From positions 3,933,646-3,997,645 of the forward strand of contig NZ_JADDXT010000002.1 in the NCBI RefSeq assembly GCF_015330165.1: a DNA stretch of 64,000 bases. Direction: 5' to 3'. This document shows positions 1 to 8,918 of the stretch, one piece after another. This DNA comes from Zobellia roscoffensis. GTDB taxonomy: Bacteria > Bacteroidota > Bacteroidia > Flavobacteriales > Flavobacteriaceae. Numbering within the stretch: the first letter of the stretch is position 1; the number at the start of each line of letters is the position of its first letter. Position numbers and translations under genes: made by a program. The notes below the pieces were generated by a model. It was not told the DNA's origin. It worked only from the letters and a program-made list of their open reading frames with translations, and made no database searches.

Positions 1-539
1 GAAAAATCCAATTGACGAGAGAAAATATCTGAACTCATGTCGCATACCAATGGTACATTGGTGTTTGGAAATTTCTTTATTTGCGTTCCAAAAATAGTAT
101 TGTTTGAAGTCAGGTGTAAATAGTCAAGTCCCTCGGGAATTGAATACCCTTTTGGTATATAATTGAAATTTTCATCTTTTGAAGAGCCAACCTCAACAAT
201 TTCACCGAACATTTTGGCTTCTTTAATGGCTTTTTCGCTCCAAGTACCCGTGTTAAGATATCCGGCTTTTTTTTCTAGAAGGTTGTAGGCCGTCATTAAA
301 AACTGCATGCTAGCACCACCTTGAAGAAAGATTGCTGAATATCCCTTTCCTTCTAATCCTAAAAGCTCAATAGCCAAGCTTCTAGCATTTTCCATTACTT
401 CTACAAAATCTTTACTACGATGTGAAATCTCTATTAGGGAAAGCCCCGAGCCATTAAAATCCATTATAGCTTCTGAAGCTTTTAATAATACTTCTTGAGG
501 CAAAATACATGGGCCGGCACTAAAATTATGTTTTTTCAT
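1..539 (-). CDS. serC: Phosphoserine aminotransferase, 5'-part only (window edge)
   Basis: I translated this by hand from the minus strand. The protein opens MKKHNFSAGPCILPQEVLL and continues through GASMQFLM and an HLTSNNTIFGTQ segment to VCDMSSDIFSRQLDF, where the window ends. This matches SerC, the PLP enzyme that transaminates 3-phosphohydroxypyruvate in serine synthesis and acts in pyridoxine synthesis in some bacteria. About 179 residues are present; the PLP-binding lysine lies just beyond the edge and cannot be checked. The acyl-CoA reductase gene lies 75 bases upstream on the same strand, so the two may be co-transcribed. Confidence 0.95.
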   Translation of the reverse strand, partial: MKKHNFSAGPCILPQEVLLKASEAIMDFNGSGLSLIEISHRSKDFVEVMENARSLAIELLGLEGKGYSAIFLQGGASMQFLMTAYNLLEKKAGYLNTGTWSEKAIKEAKMFGEIVEVGSSKDENFNYIPKGYSIPEGLDYLHLTSNNTIFGTQIKKFPNTNVPLVCDMSSDIFSRQLDF

Positions 540-614
540 AAGGCTTATAAAAATTTAAGAGGTAAAGGTCTTCAATTTAAAGGAAAATAGAGTTATGTAT
601 TAACAAAAAATCTA

Positions 615-1667
615 CTAGGTTCTTAACAGGAAATCAACAGTATCTATATTGTCCGCATAGTCACTTAAGGAAGGTTTTTGGGTTAGCCCAAAAGCTATTT
701 CTTCTTTGGTAACATGTTCTCCTACAATACACTGCAATTCATTTGAGTCTGTAGCGAGACGTTCTTTTAATGAATCTAAATTTTTATAACGCTCATAAAA
801 TAGAGAAGCAATAGGAGAGGAATAGCTCTTGTCTTCTTTTAAGATAAGAAACCCATTATCTAGTATTTTGAATTCGGACATAAGGTAAACAGCCTTATTA
901 TAATCGTAATTATTAGCATATTTATCATGGTCTACAATGGGGTGGTATGGGTAAATTGCTTCAAAAAGCGTAGCAAAATCATACTCTTCAGGAACAAAAA
1001 CTTTGCTCACACTACGGCACCCTAATCCGTAATATCTAAAAATATCCTCGCCCAAAGCATTCAGTTGTTGCTTTGATTCATTTCCGGTCAGTACAGCAAT
1101 AGAATTTCTATTCTTCCGTATAATATGAGGACCTTTGCTGAAATAGTGTTCAAAATAGCGGGAAGTATTATTACTTCCCGTAGCGATTACAGCGTCAAAG
1201 CCTTTCAGTTTTCCATCTACTATCTCAATTGTTTCTTTAAATACAGGTTCAATAGAGCAGAGGTAACTGTTTAAAAACAAAATAAGTACATTATCATTGG
1301 AAGATAATTTAACCAACACTTTATTTCCTGTGATGAGTACTGATAAAAAATCATGAAAACCGACTAACGGAATATTTCCTGCCATAATCAACGCTACGGT
1401 TTTTGGACTATTCTTATTCAAATCATAAGACACCAACCAAGCAGAAAGGTTTTCTTCCGTTAATAGTTCTCCCCAGCTTTTTAGTGAGTGGACAACATTT
1501 TCTCTTGTAAACCAACCGTTTTTATGTCTGGACAAAGTAATGGCATCGTCTAATTTTTGAGACCGTTCGTCCGTTGGTGTTTCTGATGTAACAAACTGCC
1601 TTAGAAAGTGGCCGAGTTTAACAAATGCAATAAAAGTTTTGTGATGGTCGTTCATATATTTGTTCAA
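615..1667 (-). CDS. LuxC-family acyl-CoA reductase
   Basis: The 350-residue protein matches the LuxC acyl-CoA reductase family, which reduces acyl-CoA to aldehyde with NADPH through an acyl-cysteine intermediate. The segment GLGCRSVSKVFVPE carries the expected catalytic cysteine, and the N-terminal half has the aldehyde-dehydrogenase-like nucleotide fold (ALIMAGNIPLVGFHD, ATGSNNTSRYF). LuxC is best known from bioluminescence, but no luxABDE genes are here. In Flavobacteria this gene commonly sits beside serC and a ferredoxin, as seen here, and its substrate is not known to me. The start ATG at 1667 lies just downstream of a -7 promoter element; an alternative start is Met5. Confidence 0.85.
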   Translation of the reverse strand: MNKYMNDHHKTFIAFVKLGHFLRQFVTSETPTDERSQKLDDAITLSRHKNGWFTRENVVHSLKSWGELLTEENLSAWLVSYDLNKNSPKTVALIMAGNIPLVGFHDFLSVLITGNKVLVKLSSNDNVLILFLNSYLCSIEPVFKETIEIVDGKLKGFDAVIATGSNNTSRYFEHYFSKGPHIIRKNRNSIAVLTGNESKQQLNALGEDIFRYYGLGCRSVSKVFVPEEYDFATLFEAIYPYHPIVDHDKYANNYDYNKAVYLMSEFKILDNGFLILKEDKSYSSPIASLFYERYKNLDSLKERLATDSNELQCIVGEHVTKEEIAFGLTQKPSLSDYADNIDTVDFLLRT

Positions 1668-1692
1668 AATTGTATTCCGAAGTACCTTTGTG

Positions 1693-1700
1693 CAAAAGTA
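1693..1700 (-). promoter_or_regulatory. -7 promoter element for the acyl-CoA reductase/serC unit
   Basis: The minus strand reads TACTTTTG, a perfect match to the Bacteroidota -7 consensus TAnnTTTG, about 26 bases before the ATG at 1667. I see no clear -33 TTG at the right distance, so only the -7 part is supported. Confidence 0.5.
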
Positions 1701-1786
1701 AGAATACTGAATTGATTTTTCTTTTTGATTACGAAATGAAAATATAACGAACAGCTTTTAAGTCTGTTCAGCTTAAATTGAATAAT

Positions 1787-2140
1787 ATGGCAATAGTTAT
1801 AACGGATGAATGTATTAATTGCGGAGCTTGTGAGCCGGAATGCCCTAATACTGCAATTTACGAAGGTGCTGATGAATGGCGCTATAATGATGGTACTTCT
1901 CTTGAAGGCGATGTAGTGCTTCCTGATGGGAAAGCTGTAAATGCAGAAGAGGTGCAAGAACCTATTAGTGATGAGATTTATTATATTTCACCAGATAAGT
2001 GTACGGAATGTATGGGCTTTCATGAAGAGCCGCAGTGCGCAGCGGTATGCCCTGTAGACTGTTGTGTACCGGATGAAGACCATGTAGAGTCTGAAGAAAC
2101 GCTATTGGCAAAGCAAAAATTCATGCACCCCGACGGTTAG
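1787..2140 (+). CDS. 4Fe-4S dicluster ferredoxin
   Basis: The 117-residue protein has two cluster motifs. The first is CINCGACEPECP near the N-terminus. The second is CTEC, then eight residues, then CAAVCP, a spacing found in YfhL/FdxA-type ferredoxins. It should carry electrons in the cytoplasm; its redox partners are unknown. I start it at the ATG at 1787 rather than an in-frame TTG nine bases upstream, because MAIVITDECINCG is the usual family N-terminus. It is divergent from the acyl-CoA reductase, with the two starts about 120 bases apart, and is closed by a strong terminator. Confidence 0.93.
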   Translation: MAIVITDECINCGACEPECPNTAIYEGADEWRYNDGTSLEGDVVLPDGKAVNAEEVQEPISDEIYYISPDKCTECMGFHEEPQCAAVCPVDCCVPDEDHVESEETLLAKQKFMHPDG

Positions 2141-2179
2141 TAAATTAAAGAACTTTTCCGGTCGAAAGACCAAGAATAA

Positions 2180-2206
2180 AACCCGAGCAATGCTCGGGTT
2201 TTTTGT
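2180..2206 (+). terminator. Intrinsic terminator after ferredoxin
   Basis: The arms AACCCGAGCA and TGCTCGGGTT are exact complements around a minimal loop and are followed directly by TTTT. This is a classic rho-independent terminator 40 bases after the ferredoxin stop. Confidence 0.9.
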
Positions 2207-2243
2207 TTCTTAATTTTTGAGGTCTATATATGCCTTTATACGT

Positions 2244-2251
2244 TATCTTTG
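2244..2251 (+). promoter_or_regulatory. -7 promoter element for ychF
   Basis: TATCTTTG matches TAnnTTTG exactly, about 66 bases before the ychF ATG. A TTTTG run at 2215-2219 could be the -33 element, but the 24-base gap is longer than usual. Confidence 0.55.
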
Positions 2252-2317
2252 CAACCTGAAAAAGAAAAACGAAAGATCAAAAGCGTCAATCGCTTCTAAA
2301 ATTTAACGTTCAATTAC

Positions 2318-3412
2318 ATGAAAGCAGGTATCGTCGGGTTGCCAAACGTAGGAAAATCAACCCTTTTTAATTGTCTCTCCAATGCCAAAGCGCAAAGCGC
2401 CAATTTTCCTTTTTGTACCATAGAACCTAATATTGGGGTTGTTAATGTACCCGATGCAAGATTGCAAAAATTAGAGTCTTTAGTTGATCCAGAGCGTGTT
2501 CTCCCGGCAACTGTTGAAATTGTTGATATTGCAGGTTTGGTAAAAGGAGCAAGTAAAGGAGAAGGATTAGGTAATCAGTTTTTGGGGAACATCCGCGAAA
2601 CTGACGCTATTCTGCATGTATTACGTTGTTTTAATGATGATAATATTGTGCATGTGGATGGTTCTGTAGACCCTATAAGGGACAAAGAGACCATTGATAT
2701 GGAGTTGCAGCTAAAAGACCTTGAAACAGTAGACAAAAAACTGGATAAGGTAAAACGTGCTGCCAAAACGGGTAATAAAGAAGCTCAAAAAGAAGAAGCT
2801 GTTCTTTTAAAATTGAAAGCAGGATTAGAAGCAGGAACGTCTGTTCGTGCCATTGATATTTCTGATGATGATAGAGAAGAATATGTAAAACCATTACAAT
2901 TCATTACGGATAAACCTGTAATGTATGTTTGTAATGTTGATGAAGCAGCGGCTGCTACAGGAAATGACTATGTTGAAAAAGTAAAAGCTGCCGTTGCTCA
3001 AGAAAATGCTGAAGTAGTTGTTTTGGCCGTTGGAACAGAAGCAGATATTACAGAGTTAGAAACATATGAAGAGCGTCAAATGTTCCTAGAAGATCTGGGC
3101 CTTGAAGAACCTGGTTCTGCCAAGTTAATCCGTGGGGCTTATAAATTATTAGATTTAGAAACCTATTTTACTGCGGGTGTAAAAGAAGTACGTGCATGGA
3201 CTATTCCTGTTGGTGCAACTGCTCCACAGGCAGCAGGTGTTATACATACAGATTTTGAGAAAGGCTTTATTCGCGCAGAAGTTATTGCTTACAATGACTA
3301 TGTACAGTTTGGTAGCGAAGCTAAAGTAAAGGAAGCCGGTAAAATGCGAGTAGAAGGTAAAGAATACATAGTTAAGGATGGCGATGTAATGCACTTTAGG
3401 TTCAATGTATAA
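2318..3412 (+). CDS. ychF: Redox-regulated ATPase YchF (Obg-like)
   Basis: This is a full-length 364-residue YchF/Ola1 GTPase-superfamily protein that binds ATP and associates with ribosomes. The P-loop GLPNVGKS is at residues 7-14. The switch/G3 segment DIAGLVKGASKGEGLGNQFL is complete, followed by the coiled-coil insert (KDLETVDKKLDKVKRAAK) and the C-terminal TGS-like domain ending in KDGDVMHFRFNV. Length and ending are as expected for the family. It is a single-gene unit between two terminators with its own promoter. Confidence 0.98.
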   Translation: MKAGIVGLPNVGKSTLFNCLSNAKAQSANFPFCTIEPNIGVVNVPDARLQKLESLVDPERVLPATVEIVDIAGLVKGASKGEGLGNQFLGNIRETDAILHVLRCFNDDNIVHVDGSVDPIRDKETIDMELQLKDLETVDKKLDKVKRAAKTGNKEAQKEEAVLLKLKAGLEAGTSVRAIDISDDDREEYVKPLQFITDKPVMYVCNVDEAAAATGNDYVEKVKAAVAQENAEVVVLAVGTEADITELETYEERQMFLEDLGLEEPGSAKLIRGAYKLLDLETYFTAGVKEVRAWTIPVGATAPQAAGVIHTDFEKGFIRAEVIAYNDYVQFGSEAKVKEAGKMRVEGKEYIVKDGDVMHFRFNV

Positions 3413-3478
3413 TTCGTTAAGAAGGAAAGAACTATCATATAGCTCTCTATATTGAGTTTTTCGTAAAATCATATTTTA

Positions 3479-3518
3479 AAGACCACATAAGTATAACTTT
3501 TGTGGTCTTCCTTTATTT
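3479..3518 (+). terminator. Intrinsic terminator after ychF
   Basis: The arms AAGACCACA (3479-3487) and TGTGGTCTT (3501-3509) are exact complements with a 13-base loop, followed by a T-rich tail (CCTTTATTTT). Confidence 0.8.
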
Positions 3519-3619
3519 TAACAGTTATTTGTCCATACTGTTTATAAAAGAAATCAACATCATTTTAGGATAAGCCTATTTATGGTTAAATTCACAATTC
3601 TAAAAAATACTCTAGCAAA

Positions 3620-5947
3620 TTGAAGAATTTCATAGATGAATTGAACGATGCCCAAAGAGCGCCCGTTCTTCACAAAGACGGTCCACTAATGGTTATTGCG
3701 GGTGCAGGGTCTGGCAAGACAAGAGTGCTTACCTTTCGGATTGCCTACTTAATGCAGCAAGGCGTTGACCCTTTCAATATTTTGGCACTGACCTTTACCA
3801 ATAAGGCGGCGCGTGAAATGAAAGAGCGTATTGCTAAGATCGCGGGTAGATCCGAGACCAAAAACCTTTGGATGGGAACGTTTCACTCTGTTTTTGCAAA
3901 GTTGTTGCGGTATGATGGAGATAAATTAGGCTTCCCGAGTAATTTCACCATTTATGATACACAAGACTCTCAGCGTTTATTAGCTTCCATAATTAAAGAA
4001 ATGGGGCTTGACAAGGACATTTATAAGTATAAACAAGTACAGAACCGTATTTCGTCTTTTAAGAATAGCCTTATTACGGTTAAAGCATATTTGAACAATC
4101 CTGATTTGGTAGAGGCAGATGCCATGGCTAAAAGACCTAGAATAGGAGAGATATACCAAAATTATGTAGACCGCTGTTTTAAAGCGGGTGCAATGGATTT
4201 TGATGACCTTTTACTTCGTACAAACGAACTATTAAATCGTTTCCCTGAAGTATTGGCAAAATATCAGGATCGGTTTAGGTATATTTTGGTAGATGAGTAC
4301 CAAGATACCAACCACTCGCAATATCTTATTGTAAAAGCTCTTGCAGATCGTTTTCATAACATTTGCGTTGTGGGTGATGATGCACAGAGTATTTATTCTT
4401 TCCGTGGTGCTAACATTAGTAATATCTTAAATTTCCAGAAAGATTACGACAATGTAGGTATGTATCGTCTAGAACAGAATTACAGGTCTACTAGAAATAT
4501 TGTAAACGCAGCCAATTCCATAATTGCGAATAATAAAGAGCAGTTAGAGAAAGTAGTTTGGACCTCAAATGATGATGGCGGAAGCATAAAAATACACAGG
4601 AGTACCACTGATGCAGAAGAAGGTAGGTTCGTTGCGGGTTCCATTTGGGATCACAAAATGAACGAACAATTAGATAATGGTCAGTTTGCAGTTTTGTACC
4701 GTACCAACTCGCAATCACGTGCTATTGAAGATGCCTTAAGAAAGCGTGATATTCCCTACCGTATTTACGGTGGACTTTCTTTTTATCAACGTAAAGAAAT
4801 TAAGGACGTTTTAAGTTATTTGCGCTTGATCATTAACCCTAAAGATGAGGAAGCGCTAAAACGGATTATCAATTTCCCTGCTCGTGGTATAGGTCAAACC
4901 ACTTTAGATAAGCTAACGGTGGCAGCCAATCATTATAATCGTTCTATTTTTGAGGTTATTCAAAACCTTGATAAGATTAATTTAAAAATTAATGCTGGTA
5001 CGCAACGAAAACTTCAGGATTTTACCACCATGATCCAAAGTTTTCAAATCATGAACAAAACAACCGATGCTTTTGTTTTAGCCGAACATGTGGCCAAAAA
5101 AACAGGTGTTCTTTTAGAGTTTAAAAAGGATGGTACACCAGAAGGAATTGGCAAGATGGAGAATATTGAAGAGCTGCTCAACGGTATTAAAGATTTTGTT
5201 GAGGGGCAGAAAGAAATAGACGAAGCTACTGGTAGTATTAGTGAGTTTCTGGAGGATGTTGCCCTGGCAACCGATTTGGATAATGACAAGGGAGATGATG
5301 ATCGCGTGGCTTTGATGACTATTCATCTAGCTAAGGGGCTTGAATTTCCGTATGTGTATATTGTTGGGATGGAGGAAGACCTTTTTCCTTCCGGCATGAG
5401 TATGAATACCCGTAGTGAATTGGAAGAGGAGCGAAGGTTGTTTTACGTAGCATTAACGCGTGCAGAGAAACAGGCCTATCTTACATATACCCAAAATAGA
5501 TACCGATGGGGAAAATTGATAGACGCTGAACCGAGTCGGTTTTTAGAGGAAATCGATGAAAAATATGTAGAGAACCTTACGCCAATTGATACTGGGTATC
5601 GCTACAAGCCACTTTTGGATAATGATATTTTTGGGGAAGTAGATAAAAGTAGATTAAGGCAGGCTAAACCAGTAGGCGGAACACCTCCTAGCCGTAAAAA
5701 ACCGAATGAAACACAGCTTAGGAAGTTAAGAAAATTGAAACCTGAACTGGCTACTCCTGTTGGGAATACCAATTCTGTAGACCCAAATTTAGCTGAAGGC
5801 AGTGTTATTAACCACACTCGTTTTGGTCGTGGTAAAGTAATAAAAATTGAAGGCATAGGTAACGATAGAAAAGCCGAAATTCAATTTGAAAAAGGAGATA
5901 TAAAGAAATTGCTACTTCGTTTTGCTAAGTTAGAGGTAATAAGCTAA
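3620..5947 (+). CDS. uvrD: UvrD/PcrA-type superfamily 1 DNA helicase
   Basis: The 775-residue protein is a 3'-5' DNA helicase of the UvrD/PcrA/Rep type, used in nucleotide excision repair and in clearing replication blocks. The Q-motif glutamine is Q12, Walker A (AGAGSGKT) is at residues 27-34, and Walker B reads LVDEYQDTN. The motif VVGDDAQSIYSFRGA and the later motifs HLAKGLEFPYVYIVG and VALTRAEK are all intact. The C-terminal tail (HTRFGRGKVIKIEG) is the PcrA-like Tudor segment. The start codon appears to be TTG: the family N-terminus (N-x-x-LN-AQRAPV) begins exactly there and there is no ATG nearby. It ends facing a lipoprotein gene across a two-way terminator. Confidence 0.96.
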   Translation: MKNFIDELNDAQRAPVLHKDGPLMVIAGAGSGKTRVLTFRIAYLMQQGVDPFNILALTFTNKAAREMKERIAKIAGRSETKNLWMGTFHSVFAKLLRYDGDKLGFPSNFTIYDTQDSQRLLASIIKEMGLDKDIYKYKQVQNRISSFKNSLITVKAYLNNPDLVEADAMAKRPRIGEIYQNYVDRCFKAGAMDFDDLLLRTNELLNRFPEVLAKYQDRFRYILVDEYQDTNHSQYLIVKALADRFHNICVVGDDAQSIYSFRGANISNILNFQKDYDNVGMYRLEQNYRSTRNIVNAANSIIANNKEQLEKVVWTSNDDGGSIKIHRSTTDAEEGRFVAGSIWDHKMNEQLDNGQFAVLYRTNSQSRAIEDALRKRDIPYRIYGGLSFYQRKEIKDVLSYLRLIINPKDEEALKRIINFPARGIGQTTLDKLTVAANHYNRSIFEVIQNLDKINLKINAGTQRKLQDFTTMIQSFQIMNKTTDAFVLAEHVAKKTGVLLEFKKDGTPEGIGKMENIEELLNGIKDFVEGQKEIDEATGSISEFLEDVALATDLDNDKGDDDRVALMTIHLAKGLEFPYVYIVGMEEDLFPSGMSMNTRSELEEERRLFYVALTRAEKQAYLTYTQNRYRWGKLIDAEPSRFLEEIDEKYVENLTPIDTGYRYKPLLDNDIFGEVDKSRLRQAKPVGGTPPSRKKPNETQLRKLRKLKPELATPVGNTNSVDPNLAEGSVINHTRFGRGKVIKIEGIGNDRKAEIQFEKGDIKKLLLRFAKLEVIS

Positions 5948-5962
5948 TTGATAACTATTTTT

Positions 5963-6012
5963 CTCGATAACCGAGATTAAATGCCTAGTGGACTTGCCCG
6001 GAGGTAGTTTTA
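5963..6012 (-). repeat. Dispersed 3'-UTR palindromic repeat, copy 1
   Basis: Just after the uvrD stop the sequence reads CTCGATAACCGAG, then ATTAAATGCC, then GACTTGCCCGGAGGTAG. A longer version of the same block lies at 26972-27061 in the opposite orientation. In both cases the repeat has the same direction relative to the upstream gene. Both copies contain a CTCGAT..CGAG mini-hairpin and a CTTGCC..GAGGTAG arm. Confidence 0.6.
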
Positions 6013-6023
6013 CATGAAACAAA

Positions 6024-6056
6024 AAGCCCCATGAATAGATTTCATGGGGTTTTTCT
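6024..6056. terminator. Bidirectional terminator between uvrD and lipoprotein gene
   Basis: The arms CCCCATGAA and TTCATGGGG pair around TAGAT. A T-run follows on the plus side and an A-run precedes, so it can stop transcription from both convergent genes. Confidence 0.88.
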
Positions 6057-6083
6057 ATTTGTCATATATGTGGGCGGGGTATG

Positions 6084-8009
6084 TTAATGCTGAAAAACAA
6101 TTGAGAAAGGAATTTCATAGGTTACTCCATTATCAGTAACCAAGACCTTACCATCACTTTTTTGATCCATTTCATTAAGATAATTATCCTCTAGTTGGCC
6201 TGTTACTACAGAAGTAGGGTAGTTTAAGAAGTTCTTCACACTCAACGAATTTTCTACAAAAAGTATTTCATCAACCTGAATGCCTTCAATGCTTTCATTG
6301 AATGTTATTCTTGCTTGTTTGTAAAATGGTTTATCTGACTTAACACCTATAATGGCTTCGGTTACAACTAGTGTAGGATGTGTTGAAGCGGGTTGTAATA
6401 TTTCAATCTCTATACCTGTCTCAGCATCATTATTGTTATTGTACCCTATAAGGTTATTTTTCAATTTAAGTTCATAACTGCCACTCTGAACTTTATCCGG
6501 AATCGGAAGGCTCAGAGTATTTTCACTGTTTGACTCTACTGGAAAACGATATGAAAGGTCTTTTCCGCTAGCATCCGTTGATGCTAAAACTATTTCAGAA
6601 AACTCTCTAAATATATACTCTCCCTTATTTGCAAAGTATAGGTTTTCTCCGGTAACGGTCAGCATATCACCTTTTGTATATACATTTTTGCTAACGGATG
6701 CATTTTTAGGACTTCCTCCAGAAACCACTGGGATAGCTTTTCCCCAGTAGTCTATAAGATTGTATTCATATATTTCTCCATCAAGATGAATAGCAAATTT
6801 GTAATCGATACCGTTGGGCGCATCTGCAGTATCCAGGTCAGGAAGGGTGAGAACAAAACTCTCATTACCGGACCCAGAGCTATAGGTTGCATTTGTAAAT
6901 TCATATGCTACACCATCCTTTTTGAGGCTAAAAGTATAATCTTCTAAGCGAGAATGATCTAAGTACAAATTAGCAGAAATGTGAGCTCCAGGGCGGCTTA
7001 TAACCCTGTCCAATTCGCCATTAATACTAGCATGGCTAAAGTTGGGTGTTCCTTTGCTAAAACGAAGGTCACTATCATTAGTTTCTGTACTATTATCATG
7101 TTCAATAAAAATCTCAATCTCATACCTTCCATTTAAATATGATTCTGGTAATCTAGCTGTTACAGCATCACTTCTATAGGATGTATTTTCAATCTTTTCA
7201 ACAATTAACGGTGTACTTTCACGGGTATGGCTGTTTATCAAATTGACTTTAACACTGTCCAAAATTGGATTGGTGGGATAGGCGTTAAAAGTAATGGTTT
7301 CGCCAGGTGCTTTATCGGCAAACATATTTATGCTAAAAGGTGGTAGCTCAACTTGATCAAGACGATTGTCCACACTAACAATATATTTCTTAGAGTCTCC
7401 TGAATGGAAAGTAACCGTATAAGTAACTGGATTGGTAAAGTCTAATGTTTCGTCAGATTTAGGTATACTAGTAGCTCCCTCAGGAAGATTAAGGTGAAGC
7501 TTTAGAGCCGGAATATTGCTTAGATATGGAATACGATACTGAATTGAATCTGCCTCAGCTTCCGGTTGTTTAATATGGTTAAAATTACTTCTACCTTCAG
7601 CCAGATTCATGAAACTAAAAACGACATTTTTGTTTTCGGCATCTTCGTCTTCATTGGCAAGGTTAACTTTATAAATATTGGTGGTGCCGTTTTCCGCGGT
7701 AACCGTATAAATTACTTCTTTGGTAAAGTCTTGTGCAACACCGGATTTTGGCGAGATTGTTGCTTTTTCTGAAATGGTTATTACAGGAGTTAAACCCGTC
7801 AGATTAATTTCAGCAGGAAATGTGTGTAAGATTTCATTGGAATTGATCACTAGTTGATTTTTTGTGTCTTGAATAGTTACGCTAAATTCCAGTAATTCAT
7901 TCTTGTCACTTTTTGATTGTGTTTCTTCGGTTTCATTAGAATCTTTAGAGCACGAGACAAAAATTAAAAGAAAACACATTGATAATTTAAATAAGGGGGA
8001 GAGTTTCAT
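6084..8009 (-). CDS. Large lipoprotein with DUF5018-like Ig domains
   Basis: The 641-residue protein starts with a lipoprotein signal (MKLSPLFKLSMCFLLIFVSC, Cys20), so it is probably anchored in an outer or inner membrane facing the periplasm or surface. After a Glu/Asn/Lys-rich linker come two repeats of a DUF5018-like unit, seen in AQDFTKEVIYTVTAENGT and LDFTNPVTYTVTFHSGD. Several more beta-rich Ig or IPT-like segments follow, for example YTKGDMLTVTGENLYF. No catalytic motif is visible. The function is unknown; binding or surface scaffolding is the usual guess for such architectures. It is a single gene, convergent with uvrD. Confidence 0.8.
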   Translation of the reverse strand: MKLSPLFKLSMCFLLIFVSCSKDSNETEETQSKSDKNELLEFSVTIQDTKNQLVINSNEILHTFPAEINLTGLTPVITISEKATISPKSGVAQDFTKEVIYTVTAENGTTNIYKVNLANEDEDAENKNVVFSFMNLAEGRSNFNHIKQPEAEADSIQYRIPYLSNIPALKLHLNLPEGATSIPKSDETLDFTNPVTYTVTFHSGDSKKYIVSVDNRLDQVELPPFSINMFADKAPGETITFNAYPTNPILDSVKVNLINSHTRESTPLIVEKIENTSYRSDAVTARLPESYLNGRYEIEIFIEHDNSTETNDSDLRFSKGTPNFSHASINGELDRVISRPGAHISANLYLDHSRLEDYTFSLKKDGVAYEFTNATYSSGSGNESFVLTLPDLDTADAPNGIDYKFAIHLDGEIYEYNLIDYWGKAIPVVSGGSPKNASVSKNVYTKGDMLTVTGENLYFANKGEYIFREFSEIVLASTDASGKDLSYRFPVESNSENTLSLPIPDKVQSGSYELKLKNNLIGYNNNNDAETGIEIEILQPASTHPTLVVTEAIIGVKSDKPFYKQARITFNESIEGIQVDEILFVENSLSVKNFLNYPTSVVTGQLEDNYLNEMDQKSDGKVLVTDNGVTYEIPFSIVFQH

Positions 8010-8165
8010 AAAATAGGGTCTTTAGTTTTATTTCATCGATTTTTATAACGTTTTACGCTATATTTTATTTGTATAATTCGATGAACGGTTTTTGGTGAAA
8101 TTTTGTTCTTTTGGTTTAGTTATGGGAATAAATTGGTTAGCCAAATTGGATAAAGAAAAATGGAT

Positions 8166-8173
8166 TATTTTTG
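8166..8173 (+). promoter_or_regulatory. -7 promoter element for the YciO/Sua5 gene
   Basis: TATTTTTG matches TAnnTTTG, 25 bases before the ATG at 8199. A TTG at 8146-8148 lies 17 bases upstream, slightly short of the usual spacing. Confidence 0.5.
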
Positions 8174-8198
8174 AAGTGGAGTTAATGATGATAATGTT

Positions 8199-8819
8199 AT
8201 GGCTGAGTTTATAAGAATTTACGAAGAGAACCCTAACCCTAAAGAAATTAATAGGGTAGTGGAGGTACTAAGAAAAGGAGGTTTGGTTATCTATCCTACA
8301 GATACCGTTTATGGTTTGGGGTGTGATATTACCAACTCGCGTGCACTTGAAAAAATAGCCCGAATAAAGGGTATAAAATTAGCCAAGGCCAATTGGTCTT
8401 TTATATGTGAGGATCTCAGCAATCTTTCTGATTATGTGCGTCAAATAGACACGGCTACATTTAAAATATTGAAAAGGGCATTACCTGGTCCGTATACTTT
8501 TATTCTTCCGGGTAATACAAATTTGCCTAAAGACTTTAAAAAGAAAAAGACCGTAGGCATTCGTGTGCCTTATAATTCTATAGCTAAAGCTCTTGTGGAG
8601 GGTTTGGGCAACCCTATAGTGTCAACTTCTATTAGGGATGATGATGATTTATTGGAGTATACTACCGATCCGGAACTCATTTATGAGAAGTGGGAGAATT
8701 TGGTAGATGTTGTGATTGATGGCGGATATGGAGATAATATGGCGTCTACAGTGATTGATCTGTCTACTGGCGAGCCTGAAGTTCTTAGGGAAGGCAAGGG
8801 TAGTCTAGATATCTTTTAA
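8199..8819 (+). CDS. YciO/YrdC/Sua5 family threonylcarbamoyl-AMP synthase-like protein
   Basis: The 206-residue protein has the YrdC fold. It opens with GGLVIYPTDTVYGLGCD and carries LPGPYTFILP, the basic KKKKTVGIRVP segment and a C-terminal STVIDLS. These are hallmarks of the family that makes threonylcarbamoyl-adenylate for the t6A modification of ANN-decoding tRNAs. The length and KRALPGPYTFIL pattern fit the YciO branch (about 206 residues) better than the longer Sua5 type, so its exact activity is less certain than for TsaC. It is a single gene with its own promoter and a two-way terminator. Confidence 0.9.
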   Translation: MAEFIRIYEENPNPKEINRVVEVLRKGGLVIYPTDTVYGLGCDITNSRALEKIARIKGIKLAKANWSFICEDLSNLSDYVRQIDTATFKILKRALPGPYTFILPGNTNLPKDFKKKKTVGIRVPYNSIAKALVEGLGNPIVSTSIRDDDDLLEYTTDPELIYEKWENLVDVVIDGGYGDNMASTVIDLSTGEPEVLREGKGSLDIF

Positions 8820-8863
8820 GTTGGGTATTAGTTGTTTATTTATAAAACGAGAATATTGGACAT

Positions 8864-8899
8864 AAAAAAACCGCTACTTAATTTAAGTAGCGGTTTTTA
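8864..8899. terminator. Bidirectional terminator between YciO-like and OmpA-like genes
   Basis: The arms CCGCTACTTA (8871-8880) and TAAGTAGCGG (8884-8893) pair around ATT. An A-run precedes and a T-run follows, so it can serve both convergent genes. Confidence 0.92.
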
Positions 8900-8918
8900 C
8901 TTATGCTTTTATAGCTTC

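Noticed and set aside
2575..2894. Minus-strand open frames inside ychF, and many similar small frames within other genes.
   Set aside because: They are shadows of well-recognised genes in other frames, with no family likeness.
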